Shown here in pieces: positions 33,299-43,345 of a stretch of 64,000 bases of DNA (the first letter of the stretch is position 1; every line of letters begins with the position of its first letter). The notes beneath the pieces are model-generated. The model was not told the origin of the DNA. It did not search any database and saw nothing but the letters and a program-made list of their open reading frames with translations. Both the position numbers and the translations under genes were made by a program. The stretch is from Tenodera sinensis (lineage: Eukaryota > Arthropoda > Insecta > Mantodea > Mantidae): the NCBI GenBank assembly GCA_030765045.1, contig CM060967.1, positions 24,730,284-24,794,283 of the forward strand, given 5' to 3'.

Positions 33299-34144
33299 TT
33301 TTTACTTTCTCTATTAGTAAGTAGAGGGAACTATTGTATTCCACCCAAAAATTCGATGTCGAGATTTCGCGAAAATGTTTTGAGACCCCTTGAATGCAAA
33401 AAAAAAGCATTTTTAAAAAAAGGTCCCTGTATGTGTGTGTGTGTCTGTCAGTCTGTGGACAGCATAACTCAAAAACCAAAAGTGGGTAAAAAACCAAAGT
33501 TGGTATTTAAGCTTAATGTATTTCAAGGAAGCGACACGAAGATTTTCAAGAAAATAGCCCCACCCTAACCTACCCTTTACATAGAAAATTTTTCGAAAAA
33601 TTCGATTTTCTTCAAAATGGCTAACGATTTTGATTAAAATGCCATATATTTAAGATATTTGTATGATAAATTAAATTTATGTTTTGAATTTTCTGACTAT
33701 AGTCTATGTAGTCGTATTTGCTCTGGATGACTAGAAAAACTCGTAAATCGTAAGAGATAGACAAAATCTTATACAAAAAATGCAGGTCTCGCTAAAAACA
33801 AAACAATTTATGTCTAAATAAATTTGTTTGTAGAGTGAACCATTTCGGAGATATTCCTTGTTATTTGTGTCAGTTTCGGAAAACTTAAAACTTTGGTGAA
33901 ATGGAACATCGTTGTTAATTTTTTTATATGTTAAGCGTGCAAAGAGAACGGAATCTCAAGCCTTTAAAATATTTGACTATCGCCCAAAGCCTACTGTATT
34001 CTACTATTCCCCTTGTACCTACAAGGAAATAAGCAATAATGTAATTTGTACATATATTTATCTCAACTAAGACAAAGAATATATAGGAATAAGGGTTTGT
34101 AAGAATGGTTAGTACAAGAGTAGAGAAAGTCATGTGAGTGCAAC
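33299..34144 (+). repeat. Family A repeat, full length, head-to-tail with the previous copy
   Basis: TTTTTACTTTCTCTATTAG to AGAGAAAGTCATGTGAGTG, CAAC. Contains the GT microsatellite (~33427-33455) and all family blocks. Confidence 0.87.
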
Positions 34145-34786
34145 TGTTTCAATGAAGCCTTCAGTGCGTTAGCAGAATCTCGATTAAATTTTTATAGACT
34201 ACTCACTTTCCTTTAAGGTGACCTAGATAGGATCCCAGAAGCCGCATTTGGGATTTGTGTGGAATGAAGGGATGCTTTGGCATTTCGCCATTGCTCCCCC
34301 CTCCCCATCACTTTCACCCGCAGCCTCAATTTCAGAGTAGAAATAGTTGCAGATAATGCTTCTGCAAGAAGGCTATAATTTCTAACTTCACCTGCATTGT
34401 TGGCTGCATTATTTCAACCATATTCCAAAACAGTAACTAATGAGATTAGCTAAAAGAGTTATGTTTACAATCATAAGATTTCCTACCCAATGTAATTTAT
34501 TCATTTCTGTTCCAAAAAACTACAAAATCTTTTCCTATTAATCAGAACTGAAATTTATAAGCATTAGTAAAGTTAAGAGATCAAGAATGGTCAAAGATCA
34601 TTGTTGAAAGTTACAAAGAGGAACAAATTTAAATTAAACTGAGGACTGCAAATCTCAATCCAGTTGTGGCTTAGAGGTAACTCTTGTAGTAAAATGATTG
34701 TTACCCTGTTGAATTATTAACTATAGTAATAAATTTAAGTTTCGTGTTCAAATGTTGGTATGCTTACTAGGCCAAATATTTTAACA
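34145..34786. other. Intergenic, nothing recognised
   Basis: AT-rich, no convincing ORF or repeat. Confidence 0.4.
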
Positions 34787-35560
34787 TTTTACTTTATTAC
34801 TGTATTATATTCCACTCAAACATTCGATGTCGAAATTTCACCAGAAATTTCACCTCCTCAACCCAACAAAGCCATTTCAGAAAAAGCTTCATGTATATGT
34901 GTGCCTGTGAACAGCATAACTCAAAAATCAAATTTGATTATATAAGTTCAGCATCTTCCAAGAATGCCCACCAAAGATTTAAGAAAATCCCTCACCCCCT
35001 AAGTACACTTTACACGGAACATTTTTCGACATTTTTTCCTCGAAAATATCTAACACTTTTGATTAAAATTTCACATGTTTAACATGTTCTCAACAAATGA
35101 AATATATATCTTAATTTTCTGGGAACACCCCCTGAAATCCTCTTCATTCTTAATGACTTGCATAACTGTAAAACCGTAACAGACAGACAAAATATTACTA
35201 CACAACAAATATATGCAGAATTTGTTCAAACGCATTATTTGTGAAGTTAACTTTTTCCGAGATATTTCTTATTCACGATTTTCATTTTAAGAGACTATAT
35301 CTGTCTCTTTCAGGAAAAGGAACATAATCTCAAACTCAAGTGACAAGCTCTTAAAATATATGACTATCGTTTATGCCTACTGCATTCTCCTGTTCCCATT
35401 GTAGCTATAAGGAAGTGTGTAATAAAACCACTTCTATAAATTTCTATCTCGATTAAGATGAAGTAGATAGAAGAATATGAGTTTGTAAATATAGTCTATG
35501 TGAAAGTTGGTAGAGAGAATCATGTGAATTCGAACATATCAGTAGAACACATCAGAAAAA
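34787..35560 (+). repeat. Family A repeat, old diverged copy
   Basis: ATTTTACTTTATTACTG, ATTCCACTCAAACATTCG, CAGCATAACTCAAAAATC, CACTTTACACGGAACATT, TTGATTAAAATTTCACATG and GTAGATAGAAGAATATGAG in family order. It ends near ACACATCAGAAAAATTC, which agrees with the extended 3' end of the 18.4-kb copy. Confidence 0.75.
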
Positions 35561-35564
35561 TTCC

Positions 35565-35640
35565 CAACCCCAGCCGGGAGTTGAACCGGGGACCTCGAGT
35601 TCAAAAGCCAGAACGCTGACCACTCGACCGCAGAGGCAAT
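35565..35640 (-). mobile_element. tRNA-like SINE head at the end of a family A copy
   Basis: On the minus strand: GCCTCTGCGGTCGAGTGGTC (A box), then GGTCCCCGGTTCAACTCC (B box). The T-arm nearly pairs, but the anticodon arm and acceptor stem do not, so it is not a working tRNA gene. Confidence 0.6.
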
Positions 35641-35994
35641 CGAACACATTTTGTAACATCAATTGAACCCACAATGTCTACATTTCTCTGTACAAGAGAA
35701 TATATCGATCCGAACAGAATTATTTTATATAGAACAGCATTTCTCAAATGTTTTAACACAACAACCCCCTTTTCTTGAATTTGACACCCTATCTCAACCT
35801 ACCCAGCATTGACTGCAGTGTGAGCAACGTAATCCTTTATTGTTATTGACGCAATAATGGAATTTCGCGGGGTTTATAACCCTTATTAGTTACCATAAGA
35901 AAGTTTTCCCTTTCACGCCTAGGAAAGTTCAAATTTTATTTCTAGTGTTTTATCTTCTCATCCTCCAAACAAGGGAAGAATGGAAGCTATAAAG
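35641..35994. other. Spacer, nothing recognised
   Basis: No gene or repeat recognised. Confidence 0.4.
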
Positions 35995-36130
35995 ATCTAC
36001 TTGCATATTTATGAAGTGAAGGGAGACCGGAAGGCACAACGGATAGCGGAGCCAGCGAAGCCACCAGAGGATCGAACCTGTGACCTCCCGAATGCGGACA
36101 TTACCGCCTTAGCCATCCCTCTAGGTGCGA
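35995..36130 (-). mobile_element. tRNA-derived SINE, S1-like head
   Basis: On the minus strand: GGATGGCTAAGGCGG (A box), GCATTCGGGAGGTC, AGGTTCGATCC (B box), then a short body ending CCTTCACTTCATAAATATG, like the S1 tail at 50.7 kb. Confidence 0.65.
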
Positions 36131-37240
36131 GATTACTGTATATATTGAGCTACTGAGGCTCGCATCTTGTTTTCCGAAGCCCAGCATCCTTAGTGAGGAA
36201 TGCCACGTGCCAAGACACGGCATAGGTCGTGGGCTAATGGACAAACAGACACTGATACGTCACAGTATAACGTATGGCTTATCACGCCAGCCGGTCATTG
36301 GTGATTGGTTCTTGGTTCACTGTATTGCGACAAAGAGAGAGATTGTCGTAGCAGACGGACATACGAAAGAAGAGCCAGTGTGGTGACAACGAGAGCAACA
36401 GGTGTGCGAAAGTAAGGTAACCATGCCATAGTCTTGAAATTGTGCTCATCCGTATTGACGAACTGTTTAAAGTTCTGAATTGTATTCAGAAATTGAAGCT
36501 GAAATTAGGATTTCAGGAAGTAAATAATCAATTTAAAGGGGTAAGGGATGTGACGAAATAAGGAATAACAATTGATTTAAAAAGAAAATGTAAAAGCAGA
36601 GGAAGACATTGTCTAAACTTTACGTGCATAAAATTATCTTGCATAGCAAATCCGTTTCATGCGGAAAGTACAAGGTCATTAGATAATTATTAGCAGAACA
36701 TGGATGACTGAGCCATTAGAAGCCAGGTGGAAATTCGCGGAATTAGAAAGGCTGGGAGCTTCCAGGTGCCGAGCTAGTGAAGGGAAAAATAGACGATACA
36801 GCTTTTAGTCTGGGTTCTAGGAATTAGGAAAAGGTATGAAGGGCTCGCTAGCTAGCCGGTAGAACAAGTGATGGGTGGCGTCTATGATTAGGGTCCTTAG
36901 TGACACAGTGGTCAGATACAGTTGCGTCTCTTGCTGCGTGTGCAGAATTGTAAGCCTGCAGACAATCCGTCTACAGCTTATATTCAGTAATATTATATTG
37001 CATCGGTTAGCAATTTCTCCACAATTGTGATTTTAAGGATTGATTAAACATTCTATATAGTACGAGCTTGTATTGTCCTTAATCCTGACACACTCACGCA
37101 TACCCCGAGTAAAGAATCTCACTGCTCCAGCTAAGCCGGGCACAACCATGAGCTGAGATATTGTGGATTTAAAATCCACTGGCGCCCAAAATACTACATC
37201 GTCGGGAAGTAGAGAATTGCTTCTAAAGTCGCATTGTTGG
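36131..37240 (+). mobile_element. LTR-like stretch with possible primer-binding site
   Basis: Around 37178-37190, AAAATCCAC is followed by TGGCGCCCAAAA. TGGCGCCC is a common start of a retrotransposon primer-binding site just after the 5' LTR. Upstream there is a polyadenylation-like ATTAAA and a CTCACGCATACCCC string shared with 29.66 kb. No second LTR, gag or pol is visible; the left border is not defined. Confidence 0.35.
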
Positions 37241-37364
37241 CGGAGAGGTTTCTGAAGGTAGAATGTAAATCTAGTGTGGAAAAGAAACGAATTGGGAAAA
37301 ATTATATTCTCAAATTAACAAAGTTCATGTACTAAAATTGCAGCACGTAATATCGTCTTTGTTC

Positions 37365-37690
37365 GTCTCTTTAGCGCGGTGGTAGTACTACTGCTTATCA
37401 AGCGGGAGACCCGGGTTCGAATCCCGGTAACAGCATGGGGATTTTCTCCCGCTGGGAAACCTGGTCCGGGGTACACTCAGTCTCCTTACATCCCTAAGGG
37501 GCCAATTGAGGTGTTACTTGATTAAGAAGTAGCAGCCTCTGGTTATGAAGACCTCATAATCGGCCGGGAGGGCTCGGGGCGCTGACCACGTCCCAACCTG
37601 CAGTACTGCACCCCACTCATGACTCCTGTAATAGACGGTAGACCATAGCTTGTTAATGGATATTGTGCTGGGGTTTAGCTTACTTTGGAT
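37365..37690 (+). mobile_element. tRNA-derived SINE, family S2
   Basis: Head: TTTAGCGCGGTGGTAGTA (A box), anticodon-loop-like CTGCTTATCAAGCGG, GGGTTCGAATCCCGG (B box with paired T-arm). Body: TCTCCCGCTGGGAAACCTGG, CTCCTTACATCCCTAAGGGG, CGGCCGGGAGGGCTCGGGG. Relatively GC-rich and well preserved, so probably younger than S1 copies. Confidence 0.78.
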
Positions 37691-38537
37691 GTCTTCTTTA
37701 CGGAAAATAAAACTTCGCCGAAAATGCCATTACTCACATTTGGTCAAATGTTTATATTTTTCCATTTCATATTTTACTAAATGAAAAAAATTGTGCTGAA
37801 AGAAAACCAAATAAACCACACTATACTCAGGGAATATTTTCAAAATTATAGAACATAACATTTTAATTTTGAAAGCATAAACACATTTTAATTCTTTTGT
37901 GCACACAATCCTGTTCCTGCAATCAAATCAATTCTATAATGGATAAAATGTGTACGTGAAGAGATAAGAGCTGGTTATTTTCGTTTCGGGCTACATGAAA
38001 CAAAACACCGTCGGCTTGGTGTTATTAACGTGCGCAGTAACGATAACTTTGCGACCAAATTTGAAAAGCCCAAAAAGGTGATGGAACCTTCTGTTACTGG
38101 TTTGTTCCCTTCCCTCAGGTTTGCAGATGAATCGCTTCTTCACGCTCCACCTGACTATTTTCATGCACGTTTGATGCACAAATAGCGTTTAAACACACAT
38201 TCAGGGGAGGCGGCATTGCGAGGGTCGCCTGGATTGAAGCCATATATTGCTGGTCTCCTAAATGAACGAACAATAATATAGCTGGTACTGCCCGGTGGCG
38301 AAACGCACGCACGCCACGCCACGCTACAGCTCATTGTCCTCTACGTCACAACTGACAAATGTTACAACCACTTCGGCCTAGTCGTTGTTACTTATACAGG
38401 CTGTTTTAAAAAATATCCCGCTGATTACTTTGGAAGTAACACATTTCAAGAAAATATATCACTAGTGTTTCTTCACTGGGGTAGATATACAATTATATAT
38501 TTTATCTAGAGCATATTTTCCAAATCATTTCATGAAT
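37691..38537. other. Intergenic, nothing recognised
   Basis: At ~38394, TTATACAGGCTGTTTTAAAA resembles the end-like string at 6799. No gene. Confidence 0.4.
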
Positions 38538-38648
38538 GTTTATTTTCTCTAGAGTACTGTATTTCGCTAAAAGTTCAGTATCAAATTCTACCGCAGATAT
38601 ACGTTCTGAGGGTCCCTAAATCCAAAATGCGCACTTTTAGAACAAGTG
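38538..38648 (+). repeat. Family A repeat, 5' fragment leading into the satellite
   Basis: TTTATTTTCTCTAGAGTACTG, GTATTTCGCTAAAAGTTCAG, CGCAGATATACGTTCTGAGG, TCCCTAAATCCAAAATGCGC and ACTTTTAGAACAAG follow the family up to the place where other copies carry the TG microsatellite. The GA satellite begins there. Confidence 0.75.
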
Positions 38649-41600
38649 ATGAGAGAGCGTGAGAGGATCAGGGAGTGAGTGTGAGAGAGCGAGAGTGTGA
38701 GAGTGTCAAAGTGAGAGCGAGAGCTAGAGTGACAAAGTAAGAACGAGAGAAAGAATGTGAGAGCCAGAGTGACAGTGAGAGCTAGAGAATGTGAGAGCTA
38801 GAGTAAGAAAGTGAGGACGAGAATGAGAGCTAGAGTGAGAAAGTGAGAGCGAGAACTGGAGTGAGAAAGTGAGAGCTACAGCTAGAGTGAGAACGTGAGA
38901 ACGAGAGCTATAGTGACAATGTGAGTGCCAGAGTGAGAGCGAGAAAGAGCGCTAGAGTGAGAAAGTGAGAGCGAGAGTGAGCTAGTGTAAGAAAGTAAAA
39001 GTGAGAAAGTGAGATCGAGAGTGAGAGATCGAGAATGAGAGAGCTGGAGTGAGAAGGTGAGAGCGGTAGTGAGAGCGAGAATGAGAGAGCTAATGAGAGC
39101 GAAAGTGAGAGTGAGGGAGACAGTGTGACAGAGAGCAACACTGTGACAGAGAGCACGAGAATATGAGAGAGAGCTAGTGTGAGAGAGAGAGCTAGTGTGA
39201 GAGAGAGAGCTAGTGTGTGAGAGAGCGCTAGTGTGAGAGAGAGCGCTAATGTGAGAGAGAGCGAGTATGAGAGAGAGCGAGTGTGAGAGAGAGAGCGAGT
39301 GTGAGAGAGAGAGCGAGTGTGAGAGAGAGAGCGAGTGTGAGAGAGAGAGCGAGTATGAGAGAGAGAGCGAGTATGAGAGAGAGCGAGTATGAGAGAGAGA
39401 GCGAGTGTGAGAGAGAGAGCGAGTGTGAGAGAGAGAGCGAGTGTGAGAGAGAGAGCGAGTGTGAGAGAGAGAGCGAGTGTGAGAGAGAGAGCGAGTGTGA
39501 GAGAGAGAGCGAGTGTGAGAGAGAGAGCGAGTGTGAGAGAGAGAGCGAGTGTGAGAGAGAGAGCGAGTGTGAGAGAGAGAGCGAGTGTGAGAGAGAGAGC
39601 GAGTGTGAGAGAGAGAGCGAGTGTGAGAGAGAGAGCGAGTGTGAGAGAGAGAGCGAGTGTGAGAGAGAGCGAGTGTGAGAGAGAGCGAGTGTGAGAGAGA
39701 GAGCAAGTGTGAGAGAGAGCGAGTGTGAGAGAGAGAACGAGTGTGAGAGAGAGAGCGAGTGTGAGAGAGAGCGAGTGTGAGAGAGAGCGAGTGTGAGAGA
39801 GAGAGCGAGTGTGAGAGAGAGAGCGAGTGTGAGAGAGAGAGCGAGTGTGAGAGAGAGAGCGAGTGTGAGAGAGAGAGCGAGTGTGAGAGAGAGCGAGTGT
39901 GAGAGAGAGAGCGAGTGTGAGAGAGAGAGCGAGTGTGAGAGAGAGAGCGAGTGTGAGAGAGAGAGCGAGTGTGAGAGAGAGAGCGAGTGTGAGAGAGAGA
40001 GCGAGTGTGAGAGAGAGAGCGAGTGTGAGAGAGAGAGCGAGTGTGAGAGAGAGAGCGAGTGTGAGAGAGAGAGCGAGTGTGAGAGAGAGAGCGAGTGTGA
40101 GAGAGAGAGCGAGTGTGAGAGAGAGAGCGAGTGTGAGAGAGAGAGCGAGTGTGAGAGAGAGAGCGAGTGTGAGAGAGAGAGCGAGTGTGAGAGAGAGAGC
40201 GAGTGTGAGAGAGAGAGCGAGTGTGAGAGAGAGAGCGAGTATGAGAGAGAGAGCGAGTGTGAGAGAGAGCGAGTGTGAGAGAGAGAGCGAGTGTGAGAGA
40301 GAGAGCGAGTGTGAGAGAGAGAGCGAGTGTGAGAGAGAGAGCGAGTATGAGAGAGAGAGCGAGTGTGAGAGAGAGAGCGAGTGTGAGAGAGAACGAGTAT
40401 GAGAGAGAGAGCGAGTGTGAGAGAGAGCGAGTGTGAGAGAGAGCGAGTGTGAGAGAGAGAGCGAGTGTGAGAGAGAGAACGAGTGTGAGAGAGAGCGAGT
40501 GTGAGAGAGAGAACGAGTGTGAGAGAGAGAGCGAGTGTGAGAGAGAGAGCGAGTGTGAGAGAGAGAGCGAGTGTGAGAGAGAGAGCGAGTGTGAGAGAGA
40601 GAGCGAGTGTGAGAGAGAGAGCGAGTGTGAGAGAGAGAGCGAGTGTGAGAGAGAGAGCGAGTGTGAGAGAGAGAGCGAGTGTGAGAGAGAGCGAGTGTGA
40701 GAGAGAGAGCGAGTGTGAGAGAGAGAGCGAGTGTGAGAGAGAGAGCGAGTGTGAGAGAGAGAGCGAGTGTGAGAGAGAGCGAGTGTGAGAGAGAGAGCGA
40801 GTGTGAGAGAGAGCGAGTGTGAGAGAGAGAGCGAGTGTGAGAGAGAGAGCGAGTGTGAGAGAGAGAGCGAGTGTGAGAGAGAGAGCGAGTGTGAGAGAGA
40901 GAGCGAGTGTGAGAGAGAGAGCGAGTGTGAGAGAGAGAGCGAGTGTGAGAGAGAGAGCGAGTGTGAGAGAGAGAGCGAGTGTGAGAGAGAGAGCGAGTAT
41001 GAGAGAGAGAGCGAGTGTGAGAGAGAGAGCGAGTGTGAGAGAGAGAGCGAGTGTGAGAGAGAGAGCGAGTGTGAGAGAGAGAGCGAGTGTGAGAGAGAGA
41101 GCGAGTATGAGAGAGAGAGCGAGTATGAGAGAGAGAGCGAGTGTGAGAGAGAGAGCGAGTGTGAGAGAGAGCGAGTGTGAGAGAGAGAACGAGTATGAGA
41201 GAGAGAGCGAGTGTGAGAGAGCGAGTGTGAGAGAGAGAGCGAGTATGAGAGAGAGAGCGAGTGTGAGAGAGAGAACGAGTGTGAGAGAGAGCGAGTGTGA
41301 GAGAGAGCGAGTGTGAGAGAGAGAGCGAGTGTGAGAGAGATAACGAGTATGAGAGAGAGAGCGAGTGTGAGAGAGAGAGCGAGTGTGAGAGAGAGAGCGA
41401 GTGTGAGAGAGAGAGCGAGTGTGAGAGAGAGAGCGAGTGTGAGAGAGAGAGAGCGAGTGTGAGAGAGAGAGAGCGAGTGTGAGAGAGAGAGCGAGTGTGA
41501 GAGAGAGCGAGTGTGAGAGAGAGAGCGAGTGTGAGAGAGAGAGCGAGTGTGAGAGAGAGAGCGAGTGTGAGAGAGAGCGAGTGTGAGAGAGAGAGCGAGT

Positions 41601-43345
41601 ATGAGAGAGAGCGAGTGTGAGAGAGAGAGCGAGTGTGAGAGAGAGAGCGAGTATGAGAGAGAGCGAGTGTGAGAGAGAGAGCGAGTGTGAGAGAGAGAGC
41701 GAGTGTGAGAGAGAGCGAGTGTGAGAGAGAGAGCGAGTGTGAGAGAGAGAGCGAGTGTGAGAGAGAGAGCGAGTGTGAGAGAGAGAGCGAGTATGAGAGA
41801 GAGAGCGAGTGTGAGAGAGAGAGCGAGTGTGAGAGAGAGAGCGAGTATGAGAGAGAGCGAGTGTGAGAGAGAGAGCGAGTATGAGAGAGAGCGAGTATGA
41901 GAGAGAGCGAGTGTGAGAGAGAGCGAGTGTGAGAGAGAGCGAGTGTGAGAGAGAGAGCGAGTGTGAGAGAGAGAGCGAGTGTGAGAGAGAGCGAGTGTGA
42001 GAGAGAGAGCGAGTGTGAGAGAGAGAGCGAGTGTGAGAGAGAGCGAGTGTGAGAGAGAGAGCGAGTATGAGAGAGAGAGCGAGTGTGAGAGAGAGCGAGT
42101 GTGAGAGAGAGAGCGAGTGTGAGAGAGAGAGCGAGTGTGAGAGAGAGAGCGAGTATGAGAGAGAGAGCGAGTGTGAGAGAGAGAGCGAGTGTGAGAGAGC
42201 GAGTGTGAGAGAGAGCGAGTGTGAGAGAGAGAACGAGTATGAGAGAGAGAGCGAGTGTGAGAGAGAGAGCGAGTGTGAGAGAGAGAGCGAGTATGAGAGA
42301 GAGAGCGAGTGTGAGAGAGAGAGCGAGTGTGAGAGAGAGAGCGAGTGTGAGAGAGAGAGCGAGTATGAGAGAGAGAGCGAGTGTGAGAGAGAGAGCGAGT
42401 GTGAGAGAGAGAGCGAGTGTGAGAGAGAGCGAGTGTGAGAGAGAGAGCGAGTGTGAGAGAGAGAGCGAGTATGAGAGAGAGCGAGTGTGAGAGAGAGAGC
42501 GAGTGTGAGAGAGAGCGAGTGTGAGAGAGAGCGAGTATGAGAGAGAGAGCGAGTGTGAGAGAGAGAGCGAGTGTGAGAGAGAGCGAGTGTGAGAGAGCCA
42601 GTGTGAGAGAGAGCGAGTATGAGAGAGAGAGCGAGTGTGAGAGAGAGAGCGAGTGTGAGAGAGAGAGCGAGTGTGAGAGAGAGAGCGAGTGTGAGAGAGA
42701 GCGAGTGTGAGAGAGAGCGAGTGTGAGAGAGAGAGCGAGTATGAGAGAGAGCGAGTGTGAGAGAGAGAGCGAGTGTGAGAGAGAGCGAGTGTGAGAGAGA
42801 GCGAGTGAGAGAGAGAGCGAGTATGAGAGAGAGCGAGTGTGAGAGAGAGAGCGAGTGTGAGAGAGAGAGCGAGTGTGAGAGAGAGCGAGTGAGAGAGAGA
42901 GCGAGTATGAGAGAGCGAGTGTGAGAGAGAGAGCGAGTGTGAGAGAGAGCGAGTGTGAGAGAGAGCGAGTATGAGAGAGAGAGCGAGTGTGAGAGAGAGA
43001 GCGAGTGTGAGAGAGAGCGAGTGTGAGATAGCCAGTGTGAGAGAGAGCGAGTATGAGAGAGAGAGCGAGTGTGAGAGAGAGAGCGAGTGTGAGAGAGAGA
43101 GCGAGTGTGAGAGAGAGAGCGAGTGTGAGAGAGAGCGAGTGTGAGAGAGAGAGCGAGTGTGAGAGAGAGAGCGAGTATGAGAGAGAGCGAGTGTGAGAGA
43201 GAGAGCGAGTGTGAGAGAGAGCGAGTGTGAGAGAGAGCGAGTATGAGAGAGAGAGCGAGTGTGAGAGAGAGAGCGAGTGTGAGAGAGAGCGAGTGTGAGA
43301 GAGCCAGTGTGAGAGAGAGCGAGTGTGAGAGAGAGAACGATTATT
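38649..43345. repeat. GAGA-rich satellite array, 18-bp unit
   Basis: About 4.7 kb. The main unit is GCGAGTGTGAGAGAGAGA (18 bp), with 16- and 14-bp variants lacking one or two GA steps and a common GT-to-AT change (GAGTATGAG). From ~39283 to the right end it is very homogeneous. From 38649 to ~39170 it is degenerate, with another unit resembling GAGCTAGAGTGAGAAAGTGA. The right edge at 43345 is abrupt. The ~1490-codon minus-strand frames (SHTRSL, SLTLAL, SHSLSL repeats) and plus-strand frames (RERASV, ERESEC) are consequences of the repeat, not genes. Confidence 0.97.

Noticed and set aside
37374..37440. Functional tRNA gene
   Set aside because: A and B boxes are good, but the anticodon and acceptor stems do not pair fully, and a SINE body follows directly; the same holds for 17.03, 35.57 and 54.62 kb.
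39283..42490. Many plus-strand frames of RERASV/ERESEC repeats
   Set aside because: Same satellite; they could be read as charged coiled coils but are by-products of the repeat, and the third frame has a stop in every unit.
38649..43345. CRISPR array
   Set aside because: Direct repeats have no spacers, and the DNA is eukaryotic.
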